A DNA stretch of 64,000 nucleotides from Lysinibacillus agricola (GTDB lineage: Bacteria; Bacillota; Bacilli; Bacillales_A; Planococcaceae): the NCBI RefSeq assembly GCF_016638705.1, contig NZ_CP067341.1, forward strand, positions 3,847,501 to 3,911,500. The letters are read 5' to 3'. Within the stretch, counting starts at the first letter, position 1. Each line of letters begins with the position of its first letter. Positions 54,571 through 63,136 of the stretch are shown piece by piece. Made by a program: the position numbers and the translations under genes. The notes beneath the pieces are model-generated. The model was not told the origin of the DNA and did no database searches. It worked only from the letters and a program-made list of their open reading frames with translations.

Positions 54571-54935
54571 GATGTTGGTCACTCAGTCATGTGTTGTTGT
54601 CGCTTTCGCACAGATAAATTGCTACAGGACGTGACGTTCTTAGACTGAGTTCTTCTATTTCAGCGGATGTTTGTACACCCGCTGAAAAGTAACTTAAACC
54701 CGCATTCATCTCACCACCTATAGAGGTGAGAGACTTCTGTCCTGTCGCTATGCTTACGGTATAAAAGACATTTGTAACTGCCGTTTCACTTACGTTACAT
54801 AAAACACTTGTAACTGCCGTTTCACTTACGTTATATAAAACACTTGTAGCTAACGCTTTGCTTTCGCTACATAAAACATCTGTACATGTCGCTACACTTT
54901 TGATACAAAAAATTGCTAAAAAAAGTTAAAAAAGA
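54571..54935 (-). repeat. Second, inverted arm of the repeat region
   Basis: It contains TTTCAGCGGATG...CACCCGCTGAAA (54659-54688), CTCACC-ACCTAT-AGAGGTGAG (54708-54728), then three AAAACACTTGTAACTGCCG / GTAGCTAACGCTTTGCTTTCGCTAC units in the orientation of the cotJ copy, ending TTGCTAAAAAAAGTTA. No ORF seen. Confidence 0.75.
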
Positions 54936-54970
54936 GATTTTTGAGCAGAGAGATAAATTTCAAGTATCCT

Positions 54971-56722
54971 CTAGATCCTTGGCACTCGAATTTTCTGTGC
55001 TTGTAGCAGATGAATGATTAATTCTAATACTATGTTTTGACACATTTGATTTGGATGATTTAATGACTCACTTTGTGCAGGTAGTGCATTCCCAGTGTGA
55101 AATGCAGTATATTCAATACTCTGATGAATATAACCTTCAATATATAAATTCCCCTTCAGTGCTGAACATGTCCCATTACCTAATGATTGAGAAAACTGAT
55201 TAGGAATGAATCTGCAATCGGTTAATACTACCTCATTCGAGATATCTTTAACTCCCACAATTCCTTTTTCAAATACGATATTCTCTTCAAGGCATATTTC
55301 TATTTTATATTCCCCTACTACAACTGGAGCTCTAATGTGTATAAAGTCGTCGGAACTGTAAGAGTGATTATTCGTTTCTCCTTGTTTAATTGATCGTGTG
55401 TTATGTAAGGGAATTCCAATTGATTTAGATGGATAACTCTTCTGATTATTCTTATCATAAGTATTAGTTCTCATTAAAAATACAATTTCATTAAATTTCG
55501 AGCGGACCAAACGACATTCAGGCAGTTCAGGATAATCTGTTGTAGTATTAAATAACTTGGTTTCAAATTGAGGAGTAGGATGATTGTCTAGATCAAGAAA
55601 ATCAAATGTATTTTTAACAATCTCACCACATATAGGAGCATGAAGAAAATCATCAATTTCCACGTGAGTAGAAATTAGTATTTTTTTTGTTATAGAACAT
55701 ACTGTTCCTTGCACTGACCCAGTAGATGCACTTTCATGACCTGTAGAATTGGTTTTCTCCAACTCTTCTGTATCAATAGGACTCATAATTTTATCATCCT
55801 CGTTGTATTTAGAAGGACTTAAAAATTCACGATTAGAGTCTAGTTGAGATGCAAAATCCTGTTCTTCCACAAGATTGGTTCCTTCTACCTCGTCTATATC
55901 ATGCGGGTCATTCATTTCATCCTCAACATCAATTTCAGAAGGGATAGGTAGCCCACAGTCGGAGTCTAGATGCACTACAAGTTCCTGTTCCTCTACAGAA
56001 TTGGTTTCATCCGCCGCTTCTATATTAAGGAGATTATTCTTTTCATCCTCAACATCAATTTCAGAAGGGATAAGTAACCCACAGTCGGAGTCTAGATGCA
56101 CTACAAGTTCCTGTTCCTCTACAGAATTGGTTTCATCCGCCGCTTCTATATTAAGGAGATTATTCTTTTCATCCTCAACATCAATTTCAGAAGCAATAAG
56201 TAGCCCACAGTCGGAGTCTAGATGCGCTACAAGTTCCTGTTCCTCTACAGAATTGGTTTCATCCCCCTCTTCTATATTAAGGAGATTATTCTTTTCATCC
56301 TCAACATCAATTTCAGATGGGATAAGTAGCCCACAGTCGGAGTCTAGATGCACTACAAGTTCCTGTTCCTCTACAGAATTGGTTTCATCCGCCTCTTCTA
56401 TATTAAGGAGATTATTCTTTTCATCCTCAACATCAATTTCAGAAGGGATAAGTAGCCCACAGTCGGAGTCTAGATGCGCTGCAAGCTCCTGTTCCTCTAC
56501 AGAATTGGTTTCATCCGCCTCTTCTATATCAGAGAGATTATTCATTTCATCCTCAGCATCAACTTCAGAAGGAATGAGTAACTCACGATTGGGATCTAGA
56601 TGCGTTGCAAGGCTAGTTTCATCTTCTTTTTCTGTAGTTAGGAGGTTATTACAATAGACAAAAACTTTTTGCTTGGAACTTATTTCTTTCATCTCACTAT
56701 AATTAATCCATGGAGTTTTCAT
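54971..56722 (-). CDS. Acidic 42-residue-repeat protein with a divergent SPOCS-like C-terminus
   Basis: 583 aa. Residues 29-66 are a partial unit and 67-276 are five near-identical 42-residue units (ADETNSVEEQELVVHLDSDC, GLLIPSEIDVEDEKNNLLNI); 277-318 is a degenerate unit. Each full unit has one Cys and a strong negative charge. The C-terminal part (about 345-583) ends with blocks like its neighbours: NLYIEGYIHQSIEYTAF and NIVLELIIHLLQAQKIRV. Probably a spore-surface protein (inference). Start ATG with GGGAG upstream. Confidence 0.7.
   Translation of the reverse strand: MKTPWINYSEMKEISSKQKVFVYCNNLLTTEKEDETSLATHLDPNRELLIPSEVDAEDEMNNLSDIEEADETNSVEEQELAAHLDSDCGLLIPSEIDVEDEKNNLLNIEEADETNSVEEQELVVHLDSDCGLLIPSEIDVEDEKNNLLNIEEGDETNSVEEQELVAHLDSDCGLLIASEIDVEDEKNNLLNIEAADETNSVEEQELVVHLDSDCGLLIPSEIDVEDEKNNLLNIEAADETNSVEEQELVVHLDSDCGLPIPSEIDVEDEMNDPHDIDEVEGTNLVEEQDFASQLDSNREFLSPSKYNEDDKIMSPIDTEELEKTNSTGHESASTGSVQGTVCSITKKILISTHVEIDDFLHAPICGEIVKNTFDFLDLDNHPTPQFETKLFNTTTDYPELPECRLVRSKFNEIVFLMRTNTYDKNNQKSYPSKSIGIPLHNTRSIKQGETNNHSYSSDDFIHIRAPVVVGEYKIEICLEENIVFEKGIVGVKDISNEVVLTDCRFIPNQFSQSLGNGTCSALKGNLYIEGYIHQSIEYTAFHTGNALPAQSESLNHPNQMCQNIVLELIIHLLQAQKIRVPRI
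55895..56524 (-). repeat. Five 126-bp in-frame coding repeats
   Basis: Codes for residues 67-276 of the preceding protein. Units differ by a few bases, and changes such as V/A, P/A and E/G are scattered. This pattern suggests recent slippage or recombination. Confidence 0.95.
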
Positions 56723-56820
56723 TAGTTCACTCCCAAATAAAGTTTTGACAAATAAAGTACAACAGTTAATCCGTAAAAATTCTTACGCATTTTTCCAGCC
56801 AAGAAGTCTTTTTGGTCAAT

Positions 56821-56916
56821 TTATTTTTTGTGATAAGATTTTATGAATTCTTCTAGAGAGACTTGTTCAAAATCTGTTTTCTTCAGGGAAAACTCACGAA
56901 GTAACCCGTTTTTCAT
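56821..56916 (-). CDS. Small ORF, 31 aa
   Basis: MKNGLLREFSLKKTDFEQVS... ATG 56916, weak GGAAGAAA before it. May be a small gene or the N-terminal relic of a lost one. 56917-57340 otherwise shows nothing convincing apart from AT-rich sequence. Confidence 0.35.
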   Translation of the reverse strand: MKNGLLREFSLKKTDFEQVSLEEFIKSYHKK

Positions 56917-57344
56917 TTTTTATTTCTTCCACTTACCTTGATGAATAGATTGGTTATAAAAACAGCGATTTCCTTTTCTTTTTCTAATATCTGATAACAA
57001 CTAAACACTTTTGCTTTTATTTTGCTCGAAGATATGATGGATGTGTATAGCTCAAAATGAATACCTCTTTTTTGAAAATATTGCTAAAAAATTCAAACGA
57101 TATCATTATGAGCTACTTTTATTTTGATCTAAGTGTTGCACTTATAATTACAATCCATTTTATGCATTACTTTTACTTTTGTCACCGAGTACTTTCAAAA
57201 ATCTCAGTAGCAATTGAGATACTAATGCGTTTGAGAGACGATTGCTTAATAAAAACTAAAATTCATTCTTTACATTATTTTCTTTAACTAGATTATTTTT
57301 AAAGTACCTGCTAATGCATTTACGATCGATATTATAGAAAAAAT

Positions 57345-57383
57345 GCAGTTGAAAATTCGATTTAATCGAACTTTCAACTGCAA
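57345..57383 (-). terminator. Terminator after paralogue 2
   Basis: GCAGTTGAAAGTTCGATT / AATCGAATTTTCAACTGC followed by T6 on the minus strand. Equivalent hairpins follow paralogues 1 and 3. Confidence 0.85.
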
Positions 57384-57456
57384 GCTTAAATATTGGATTT
57401 TTTCAGTACCCTCAAATGTCCTTTTATATCTAATTTCCTCCTCTAAAAATTAGAGA

Positions 57457-58260
57457 TTAACAAGATTCAGTAGGATGAATAACAGGAGGAGTTACAGTTG
57501 GACTAACTGGAGGAGTAAGTCCTGTAAGATTAGGAGTTATTACATTAGTGCCTGTTCCAAGACGGATTTGTTGAACTTGCAGTACTTTTACAGTAAGCTC
57601 TAGTACGATTTTTTCACGTAATGTGTCGAAAGTGCCTTCTGGATCTGCCATAACTGGTGAAAAATCAAGTTCAAAGAAGTTTGCAGCTACTAATTCGCCA
57701 AATGGTTGTTCATTGTATTTAACGAGATTTTGGAAGAACGCCTTATCCAATCGAGCATCCATTTGCGTAGTTTCATTAAGGAAATTCGCTTCGGCAAACT
57801 CAGAAATTCCTAAGATTGGGAAAGGACCTCCTATTGTTTGTGGGAAAGTAAGGTCTGTAAAACCAGAAAACGGAACATCGGCAATTCTATCTTGGAGCGC
57901 CCCGTTACATTCTGCTGAAGCATATTCTATATTTTTGCGAATATGTCCTGCTACAAATAATTTAGCCCTTGTTACCATGAAAAAGTCAGTGCCGGCAATA
58001 CGTGTAAAAGCAACTGGTACTAATTTCACTTGATTTAGGAATACATGTTTTTTCACTCTTTTGATTTCAGTTGCTGCAGGAGTAAGAGTAATATCTGCTT
58101 CCACAGCTATTTGAAGTGTTGGTTCTGCAAGTACAACTGGAACTTTAATAGTTGGCGTCACAAGCGGTGTAGCGACTAGTGGAGTAGTAGCAGTAGTTAA
58201 TGGTATTTGTTCTGTTGATGTTACTGGACAAGATTGGATTGGATCTAATTGATTACTCAA
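57457..58260 (-). CDS. SPOCS/CsxC-like spore-surface protein, paralogue 2
   Basis: 267 aa, TTG start (GAGGG seven bases before it). Same domain layout as paralogue 1: Thr/Pro N-terminus, KRVKKHVFLNQVKLVPVAFT, RAKLFVAGHIRKNIEYAS. It keeps a C-terminal tail SPTVTPPVIHPTESC ending in cysteine. Nearly identical to paralogue 3 (unit length about 1026 bp). CATATTCTA at 58306-58314. Confidence 0.65.
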   Translation of the reverse strand: MSNQLDPIQSCPVTSTEQIPLTTATTPLVATPLVTPTIKVPVVLAEPTLQIAVEADITLTPAATEIKRVKKHVFLNQVKLVPVAFTRIAGTDFFMVTRAKLFVAGHIRKNIEYASAECNGALQDRIADVPFSGFTDLTFPQTIGGPFPILGISEFAEANFLNETTQMDARLDKAFFQNLVKYNEQPFGELVAANFFELDFSPVMADPEGTFDTLREKIVLELTVKVLQVQQIRLGTGTNVITPNLTGLTPPVSPTVTPPVIHPTESC

Positions 58261-58305
58261 AAAATTTCCCTCGTTTCATTTTGTAGTATTTGAGAGCTCT
58301 CCATA

Positions 58306-58314
58306 TAGAATATG
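58306..58314 (-). promoter_or_regulatory. Sigma-K-like -10 box, paralogue 2
   Basis: CATATTCTA in the conserved upstream block, identical in spacing to the copy at 59332. Confidence 0.5.
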
Positions 58315-58373
58315 TAGCAATTAAATCTATGAATGGACGTGTATACTAGTTTTTTACTGATTATTATTATAGA

Positions 58374-58412
58374 AAAAATGGCAGTTGAAAATTCGATTTA
58401 TCAACTGCCATT
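58374..58412 (-). terminator. Terminator after paralogue 3
   Basis: GGCAGTTGATAAATCG / CGATTT...TCAACTGCC-type stem, with T6 on the minus strand. Confidence 0.85.
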
Positions 58413-58521
58413 TCTAAGATTAAATTTTTTTCAGTACCCTCGAATGTCCTTTTATTCTAATATCCTCCTCTAAAAATTAGAGATTAACAAGATTTAGTAG
58501 GACTTATAACAGGAGGATCTA

Positions 58522-59286
58522 TTATGGACTAACTGGAGGAGTAAGCCCTAAAAGAATAGGAGTTAGTACATTAGTGCCTGCTCCAAGGCGAACTTGTTGA
58601 ACTTGCAGTACTTTTACAGTAAGCTCTAGTACGATTTTTTCACGTAATGTGTCGAAAGTGCCTTCTGGGTCTGCCATAACTGGTGAAAAATCAAGTTCAA
58701 AGAAGTTCGCAGCTACTAATTCGCCAAATGGTTGTTCATTGTATTTAACGAGATTTTGGAAGAACGCCTTATCCAATCGAGCATCCATTTGCGTAGTTTC
58801 GTTAAGGAAGTTCGCTTCGGCAAACTCAGAAATCCCTAAGATTGGGAAAGGACCTCCTATTGTTTGTGGGAAAGTAAGGTCTGTAAAACCAGAAAACGGA
58901 ACATCGGCAATTCTATCTTGGAGCGCCCCGTTACATTCTGCTGAAGCATATTCTATATTTTTGCGAATATGTCCTGCTACAAATAATTTAGCCCTTGTTA
59001 CCATGAAAAAGTCAGTGCCGGCAATACGTGTAAAAGCAACTGGTACTAATTTCACTTGATTTAGGAATACATGTTTTTTCACTCTTTTGATTTCAGTTGC
59101 TGCAGGAGTAAGAGTAATATCTGCCTCCACAGCTATTTGAAGTGTTGGTTCTGCAAGTACAACTGGAACTTTAATAGTTGGCGTCACAAGCGGTGTAGCG
59201 GCTAGTGGAGTAGTAGCAGTAGTTAATGGTATTTGTTCTGTTGATGTTACTGGACAAGATTGGATTGGATCTAATTGATTACTCAA
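58522..59286 (-). CDS. SPOCS/CsxC-like spore-surface protein, paralogue 3 (truncated tail)
   Basis: 254 aa, TTG start. The first 230 residues are almost the same as paralogue 2. After PPVSP the frame hits TAA, but the following DNA still codes, one frame away, for PPVISPTKSC-stop. One base was lost near the end, removing the Cys-ended tail. CATATTCTA at 59332-59340. Confidence 0.65.
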   Translation of the reverse strand: MSNQLDPIQSCPVTSTEQIPLTTATTPLAATPLVTPTIKVPVVLAEPTLQIAVEADITLTPAATEIKRVKKHVFLNQVKLVPVAFTRIAGTDFFMVTRAKLFVAGHIRKNIEYASAECNGALQDRIADVPFSGFTDLTFPQTIGGPFPILGISEFAEANFLNETTQMDARLDKAFFQNLVKYNEQPFGELVAANFFELDFSPVMADPEGTFDTLREKIVLELTVKVLQVQQVRLGAGTNVLTPILLGLTPPVSP

Positions 59287-59331
59287 AAAATTTCCCTCGT
59301 TTCATTTTGTAGTATTTGAGAGCTCTCCATA

Positions 59332-59340
59332 TAGAATATG
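59332..59340 (-). promoter_or_regulatory. Sigma-K-like -10 box, paralogue 3
   Basis: CATATTCTA within the conserved upstream block shared with paralogues 1 and 2. Confidence 0.5.
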
Positions 59341-59560
59341 TAGCAATTAAATCTATGAATAGACGTGTATACTAGTTTTTTTACTGATATTAAAAAATGG
59401 GATTTTTGAGCTGAGCGAGAGATAAAAATGAATACAAAATGCCAGGTACTCTTTTTACTTGTGTTTTATTTTTTAAAGCTTTCCAATACTTGATTCTTGC
59501 TTGAATGCTGGGATGATTAGATAACTGAATTACTCGCTTATCTTTTCCCAATTAACGTTT

Positions 59561-59773
59561 TTATTTATTTTCCCGTAAGTGTAAAATGCCGAATCCGGCC
59601 ACAATACTAAAAGCTAATCTTGAAATTGTAATTGGTATTTTACCTATTTCAAGTAAATGAATATTAAATAATTCAGGAAATGAAATAGTATTTAAACCTG
59701 TTGCTATTTTAAGTAGCACAATAGATCATAGCAGCAATTACAAAAAAGTTAATGAGAAAATTAATTTATTCAT
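59561..59773 (-). pseudogene. Small membrane protein gene with two compensating frameshifts
   Basis: Starts MNKLIFSLTF and ends ISRLAFSIVAGFGILHLREN K-stop, both in one frame (71 codons). Between codons 11 and 17 that frame has two stops, while the +1 frame reads FVIAAMI. Loss of one T in a T run plus a later gain explains it. Confidence 0.55.
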
Positions 59774-59911
59774 TTGCTTCCCCGTCCAAAATTTAATTAT
59801 TCTGTTTTCCTCAACCTGAATTATATAAAAGGAAGATTAGAATAACATATTTTCACAGTTGGCCTGTCATATCAGGGCACGTTATGGGGATGAGCATGTA
59901 GTAAAGCCGAT

Positions 59912-59944
59912 TCAAAATTTTTTGAATCGGCTTTTTTGATAGGA
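59912..59944. terminator. Terminator downstream of rsmE
   Basis: AAAGCCGATTCAAAA / TTTTGAATCGGCTTT with a T6 tail. Confidence 0.85.
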
Positions 59945-60013
59945 TTTAATATTAACAGTCATTAAGCGGCTAGGTGTATGAAAGACCTCTTTTGACAAGG
60001 CTAAACACCTATT

Positions 60014-60751
60014 TCATTCAAATTCATAAGATATGGCAGACAGCGCATAAAGTGGCGCTGTTTCTGCTCGTAAAATTCGGGGGCCTAAAGACATCGTTTG
60101 GGCACCAGCTTGAAGAAGGGCATCGGCTTCTTTTCTAGCAATGCCACCTTCTGGACCAAAGATGATAAGAATTGATTTCGACTTCTTGTCATACACGTTT
60201 TTTAGCTTCTCCGCAAATCCTGTGCGTTTTTCTGCTTTTGCATCCTCTTCATCTGCTATAAAAACTGCGTCGAAATTGCCCATTTGTTCTATTAGCTGTT
60301 TAAAAGTGATTGGCTCATAAATTTCTGGGATATGTGTACGATGGGATTGCTCAGCCGCTTCTTTTGCAATTTTTTGCAGACGCTCTTGCTTTTTCGCACC
60401 CTTCTTTTTATCCCATTTAACGATGGAACGCTCCGCTTCAAACGGCAGTAGGGCAAACATTCCAAGCTCTGTTGCCTTTTGTGTAATAAGCTCTAGTTTA
60501 TCGCCCTTTGGCAAACCACATGCCACTGTTACATGAACAGGCAACTCTGGAGAAGGAAGCGTCTGTCCTGTGGATTGGACAAGTACCTCATCTTCTTCAA
60601 AGGCTATGATTGTACAAATATGGGCGATATTTTGTGCAACTACAACGATTTTGTCGCCCTCTTTCATACGCATTACTCGTTCAATATGTCGTGCATCTTC
60701 TCCACTAATACGTGCTTCCTCAATGGTCGTCTCAATAAAATAACGCTGCAT
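60014..60751 (-). CDS. rsmE: 16S rRNA (uracil1498-N3)-methyltransferase RsmE
   Basis: 245 aa from MQRYFIETTIEEARISGEDA, ATG 60751 eight bases after GGAG; the longer reading is rejected. SPOUT-class enzyme: N-terminal PUA-like domain, then a knotted domain with ILIIFGPEGGIARKE and LGPRILRAETA. Acts on assembled 30S subunits. Follows prmA, as in B. subtilis. Confidence 0.95.
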   Translation of the reverse strand: MQRYFIETTIEEARISGEDARHIERVMRMKEGDKIVVVAQNIAHICTIIAFEEDEVLVQSTGQTLPSPELPVHVTVACGLPKGDKLELITQKATELGMFALLPFEAERSIVKWDKKKGAKKQERLQKIAKEAAEQSHRTHIPEIYEPITFKQLIEQMGNFDAVFIADEEDAKAEKRTGFAEKLKNVYDKKSKSILIIFGPEGGIARKEADALLQAGAQTMSLGPRILRAETAPLYALSAISYEFE

Positions 60752-60783
60752 GTTACACACTCCTTTATAGCAAGAAGAGAAAA

Positions 60784-60818
60784 CGCCAAATCGCAAGCAC
60801 TCGGCTCACGATTTGGCG
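60784..60818 (-). terminator. Terminator between prmA and rsmE
   Basis: CGCCAAATCG / CGATTTGGCG with GTTTTCTCTTCT after it on the minus strand. Confidence 0.75.
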
Positions 60819-60832
60819 CTTCCTCAGTCAAC

Positions 60833-61774
60833 TTATTGCGGCCGACGGGCAATGATAGCTACCCAATCTTCCATTAGTAGTACTTCTTCAATCACAAAGC
60901 CTGAAGCTTCTAGTGCTGCTTTTACATCATCACGTTTCGCGCCGATGATGCCTGAAGTGACATATAATCCACCCGGTTTGACAATTGTAAATGCATCGTC
61001 AGTAAAGGACATAATAATTTCTGCTAAAATATTAGCTACAACGACATCAGCTGGTTCCTTTACTGTATCCAGTAGGTTCCCATGGAATACAGATACTTTA
61101 TCATCTACTTTGTTTAACGCAACATTTTCTTGTGCTGAACGTACAGCTACTTCATCTAAATCAAGTGCATGTACGTTCTTAGCTCCAAGCATTGCTGCAC
61201 CAATTGAAAGAACACCTGACCCCGTTCCGATATCGATAACTGTATCACCATCTTTTACAACCTTCTCAAGCCCTTGTAAGCACATAACAGTTGTTGGGTG
61301 TGTTCCTGTACCAAAGGCCATACCAGGATCTAATTCAATAATCAATTCATCCGTTGATACTGGTACATATTCTTCCCATGTTGGTACAATTGTAAAGCGT
61401 TCAGAAATTTTTACAGGATGATAATATTGCTTCCATGCTGTTGCCCAGTCTTCCTCGTTTACTTCCACAATCGATACAACATTTTCACCAATATCGATGT
61501 TGAAGTTCGTTAGGTTTGTGATAGCCGCTTTTATTTCTTCGACTGTTTCATTTAAAAAACTAGACTCCGATAAGTAAGCCTTAACAATAACACCATCTTT
61601 GGGAAAATCCGCTTCATTTAGCGCATAAATTTCACCATACTGATCTTCACGTGGCTTAGCAAATTCAGCAGAATCCTCAATAACAACACCACTTGCCCCT
61701 GCTTCATGCAAAATATTCGAAATTGCTTCTACCGCTTCATTTTTTGTATGAATGGATAATTCTGACCACTTCAC
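60833..61774 (-). CDS. prmA: Ribosomal protein L11 methyltransferase
   Basis: 313 aa, GTG start with AGAGGAG 12 bases before it. SAM-dependent trimethylation of L11. Motif [14 protein letters not shown] and [10 protein letters not shown] are intact. It lies 21 bp after dnaJ, so probably in the heat-shock transcript. Confidence 0.95.
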   Translation of the reverse strand: MKWSELSIHTKNEAVEAISNILHEAGASGVVIEDSAEFAKPREDQYGEIYALNEADFPKDGVIVKAYLSESSFLNETVEEIKAAITNLTNFNIDIGENVVSIVEVNEEDWATAWKQYYHPVKISERFTIVPTWEEYVPVSTDELIIELDPGMAFGTGTHPTTVMCLQGLEKVVKDGDTVIDIGTGSGVLSIGAAMLGAKNVHALDLDEVAVRSAQENVALNKVDDKVSVFHGNLLDTVKEPADVVVANILAEIIMSFTDDAFTIVKPGGLYVTSGIIGAKRDDVKAALEASGFVIEEVLLMEDWVAIIARRPQ

Positions 61775-61795
61775 GTAGCTCTTCAGCTCCTCTAA

Positions 61796-62902
61796 TTATT
61801 CACCTTGGAATTTTTTCTTAATTTTGTCGAACAGTGTACTACCTTGTTCTTCAGGGATATCTCCACTAATTTCAGCAAATTCACGTAATAATTGTTTTTG
61901 TCTTTCTGTTAATTTTTCTGGCGTTACAACTTTTACAGTTACATATTGATTCCCTGTGCCATAGCCATGTACGTTTTTGACACCTTTGTCTTTTAAACGG
62001 AATTGCGCACCTGATTGTGTTCCCGCTGGAATACGTAATTTTACTTTTCCATGAACAGTCGGAACTTCAATTTCATCACCAAGAGCTGCTTGTGGGAATG
62101 TCAGTTTCAGATCGTAATAAATATCATCGCCATCACGCTCAAACTCTTTGTGTCCTTGAACGCGGAACATAATATATAAATCTCCCGCAGGTCCTCCGTT
62201 TATACCTGGTTCACCTTGACCAGACACACGAATTTGTTGACCATCATCAACACCTGCTGGAATCGTTACTTTGATTTTTTTATTTTTTTGAACTTTTCCT
62301 TCGCCACGACAAGTTGAACATTTTTCTTTAATGATTTTACCTGTACCATGACATGTCGAACAAGTTCGACGATTCATCATACGACCAAATGGTGTATCCA
62401 CTGCTTGATTTACTTGACCAGCACCTTTACATGTTGAACATGTTTCAGGTTTAGTACCTGTTTTTGCACCTGAACCATGGCAAGTATCACATAATTCATC
62501 TTTAGGAATTTCGATTTCTGTTTCTTTCCCGAAAATCGCTTCCTCAAACTTAATATTCATACGATATTGCAGGTCATCACCTTTACGTGGTGCATTCGGG
62601 TCTTGCTGACGACCTCCACCACCAAAGAACGAGCTGAAAATATCCTCGAAGCCGCCAAAGCCGCCACCTCCGAAGCCTGCATTTGGATCCTCGTGGCCAA
62701 ATTGATCATAGCGTGCTTTTTTTTGATCATCACTTAATACTTCATATGCTTCAGCGATTTCTTTGAATTTTTCATCTGCACCTGGCTCTTTATTAAGGTC
62801 AGGATGGTATTGCTTTGATAATTTACGGTATGCTTTTTTAATTTCATCTTTTGAAGCCGATTTCGTTAAACCAAGCACCTCGTAATAATCGCGTTTCTCC
62901 AT
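61796..62902 (-). CDS. dnaJ: Chaperone DnaJ
   Basis: 368 aa. J domain with HPD (residues about 4-70), a Gly/Phe-rich stretch ([20 protein letters not shown]), four CxxCxGxG zinc repeats ([32 protein letters not shown]) and C-terminal substrate-binding domains. Stimulates DnaK ATPase. GGAGTG ribosome binding site region before the ATG. Confidence 0.97.
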   Translation of the reverse strand: MEKRDYYEVLGLTKSASKDEIKKAYRKLSKQYHPDLNKEPGADEKFKEIAEAYEVLSDDQKKARYDQFGHEDPNAGFGGGGFGGFEDIFSSFFGGGGRQQDPNAPRKGDDLQYRMNIKFEEAIFGKETEIEIPKDELCDTCHGSGAKTGTKPETCSTCKGAGQVNQAVDTPFGRMMNRRTCSTCHGTGKIIKEKCSTCRGEGKVQKNKKIKVTIPAGVDDGQQIRVSGQGEPGINGGPAGDLYIMFRVQGHKEFERDGDDIYYDLKLTFPQAALGDEIEVPTVHGKVKLRIPAGTQSGAQFRLKDKGVKNVHGYGTGNQYVTVKVVTPEKLTERQKQLLREFAEISGDIPEEQGSTLFDKIKKKFQGE

Positions 62903-63079
62903 GATTCACACTCCGCTCTTTTTGCATAAAATCTATTGTATCACGCAGTTAAAAAAACTGCCTCTATTTTATTATTAAATATTCATTAAAAATGTTGCAC
63001 ATATGTTTTTTCACTTTTCTCGCAGTTAACCTATGCCACTAGACAATTTAATGTGCGAGGTTATACCTAAAAATAAAGA

Positions 63080-63112
63080 GAAAAGCCAAAGCCGCAAGCG
63101 GTCTTTGGCTTC
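63080..63112 (-). terminator. Terminator-like hairpin between dnaK and dnaJ
   Basis: AAGCCAAAG-CCGC / GCGG-CTTTGGCTT, followed on the minus strand by TTTTCTCTTTATTTTT. It may reduce dnaJ relative to dnaK. No other feature in 62903-63136. Confidence 0.75.
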
Positions 63113-63136
63113 TTCACTTAACTGTGTTACATGCTA

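Noticed and set aside
55875..56657. 260-codon Ser/Thr-rich ORF opposite the 42-residue repeats
   Set aside because: It is the antisense reading of the repeat region; the minus-strand protein has the ribosome binding site and the homologous C-terminal domain.
57057..57287. 76-codon plus-strand ORF
   Set aside because: AT-rich chance frame with no ribosome binding site and no coding character.
57623..59059. Two identical 136-codon plus ORFs opposite the spore-protein paralogues
   Set aside because: They mirror the duplicated minus-strand genes and lack starts with ribosome binding sites.
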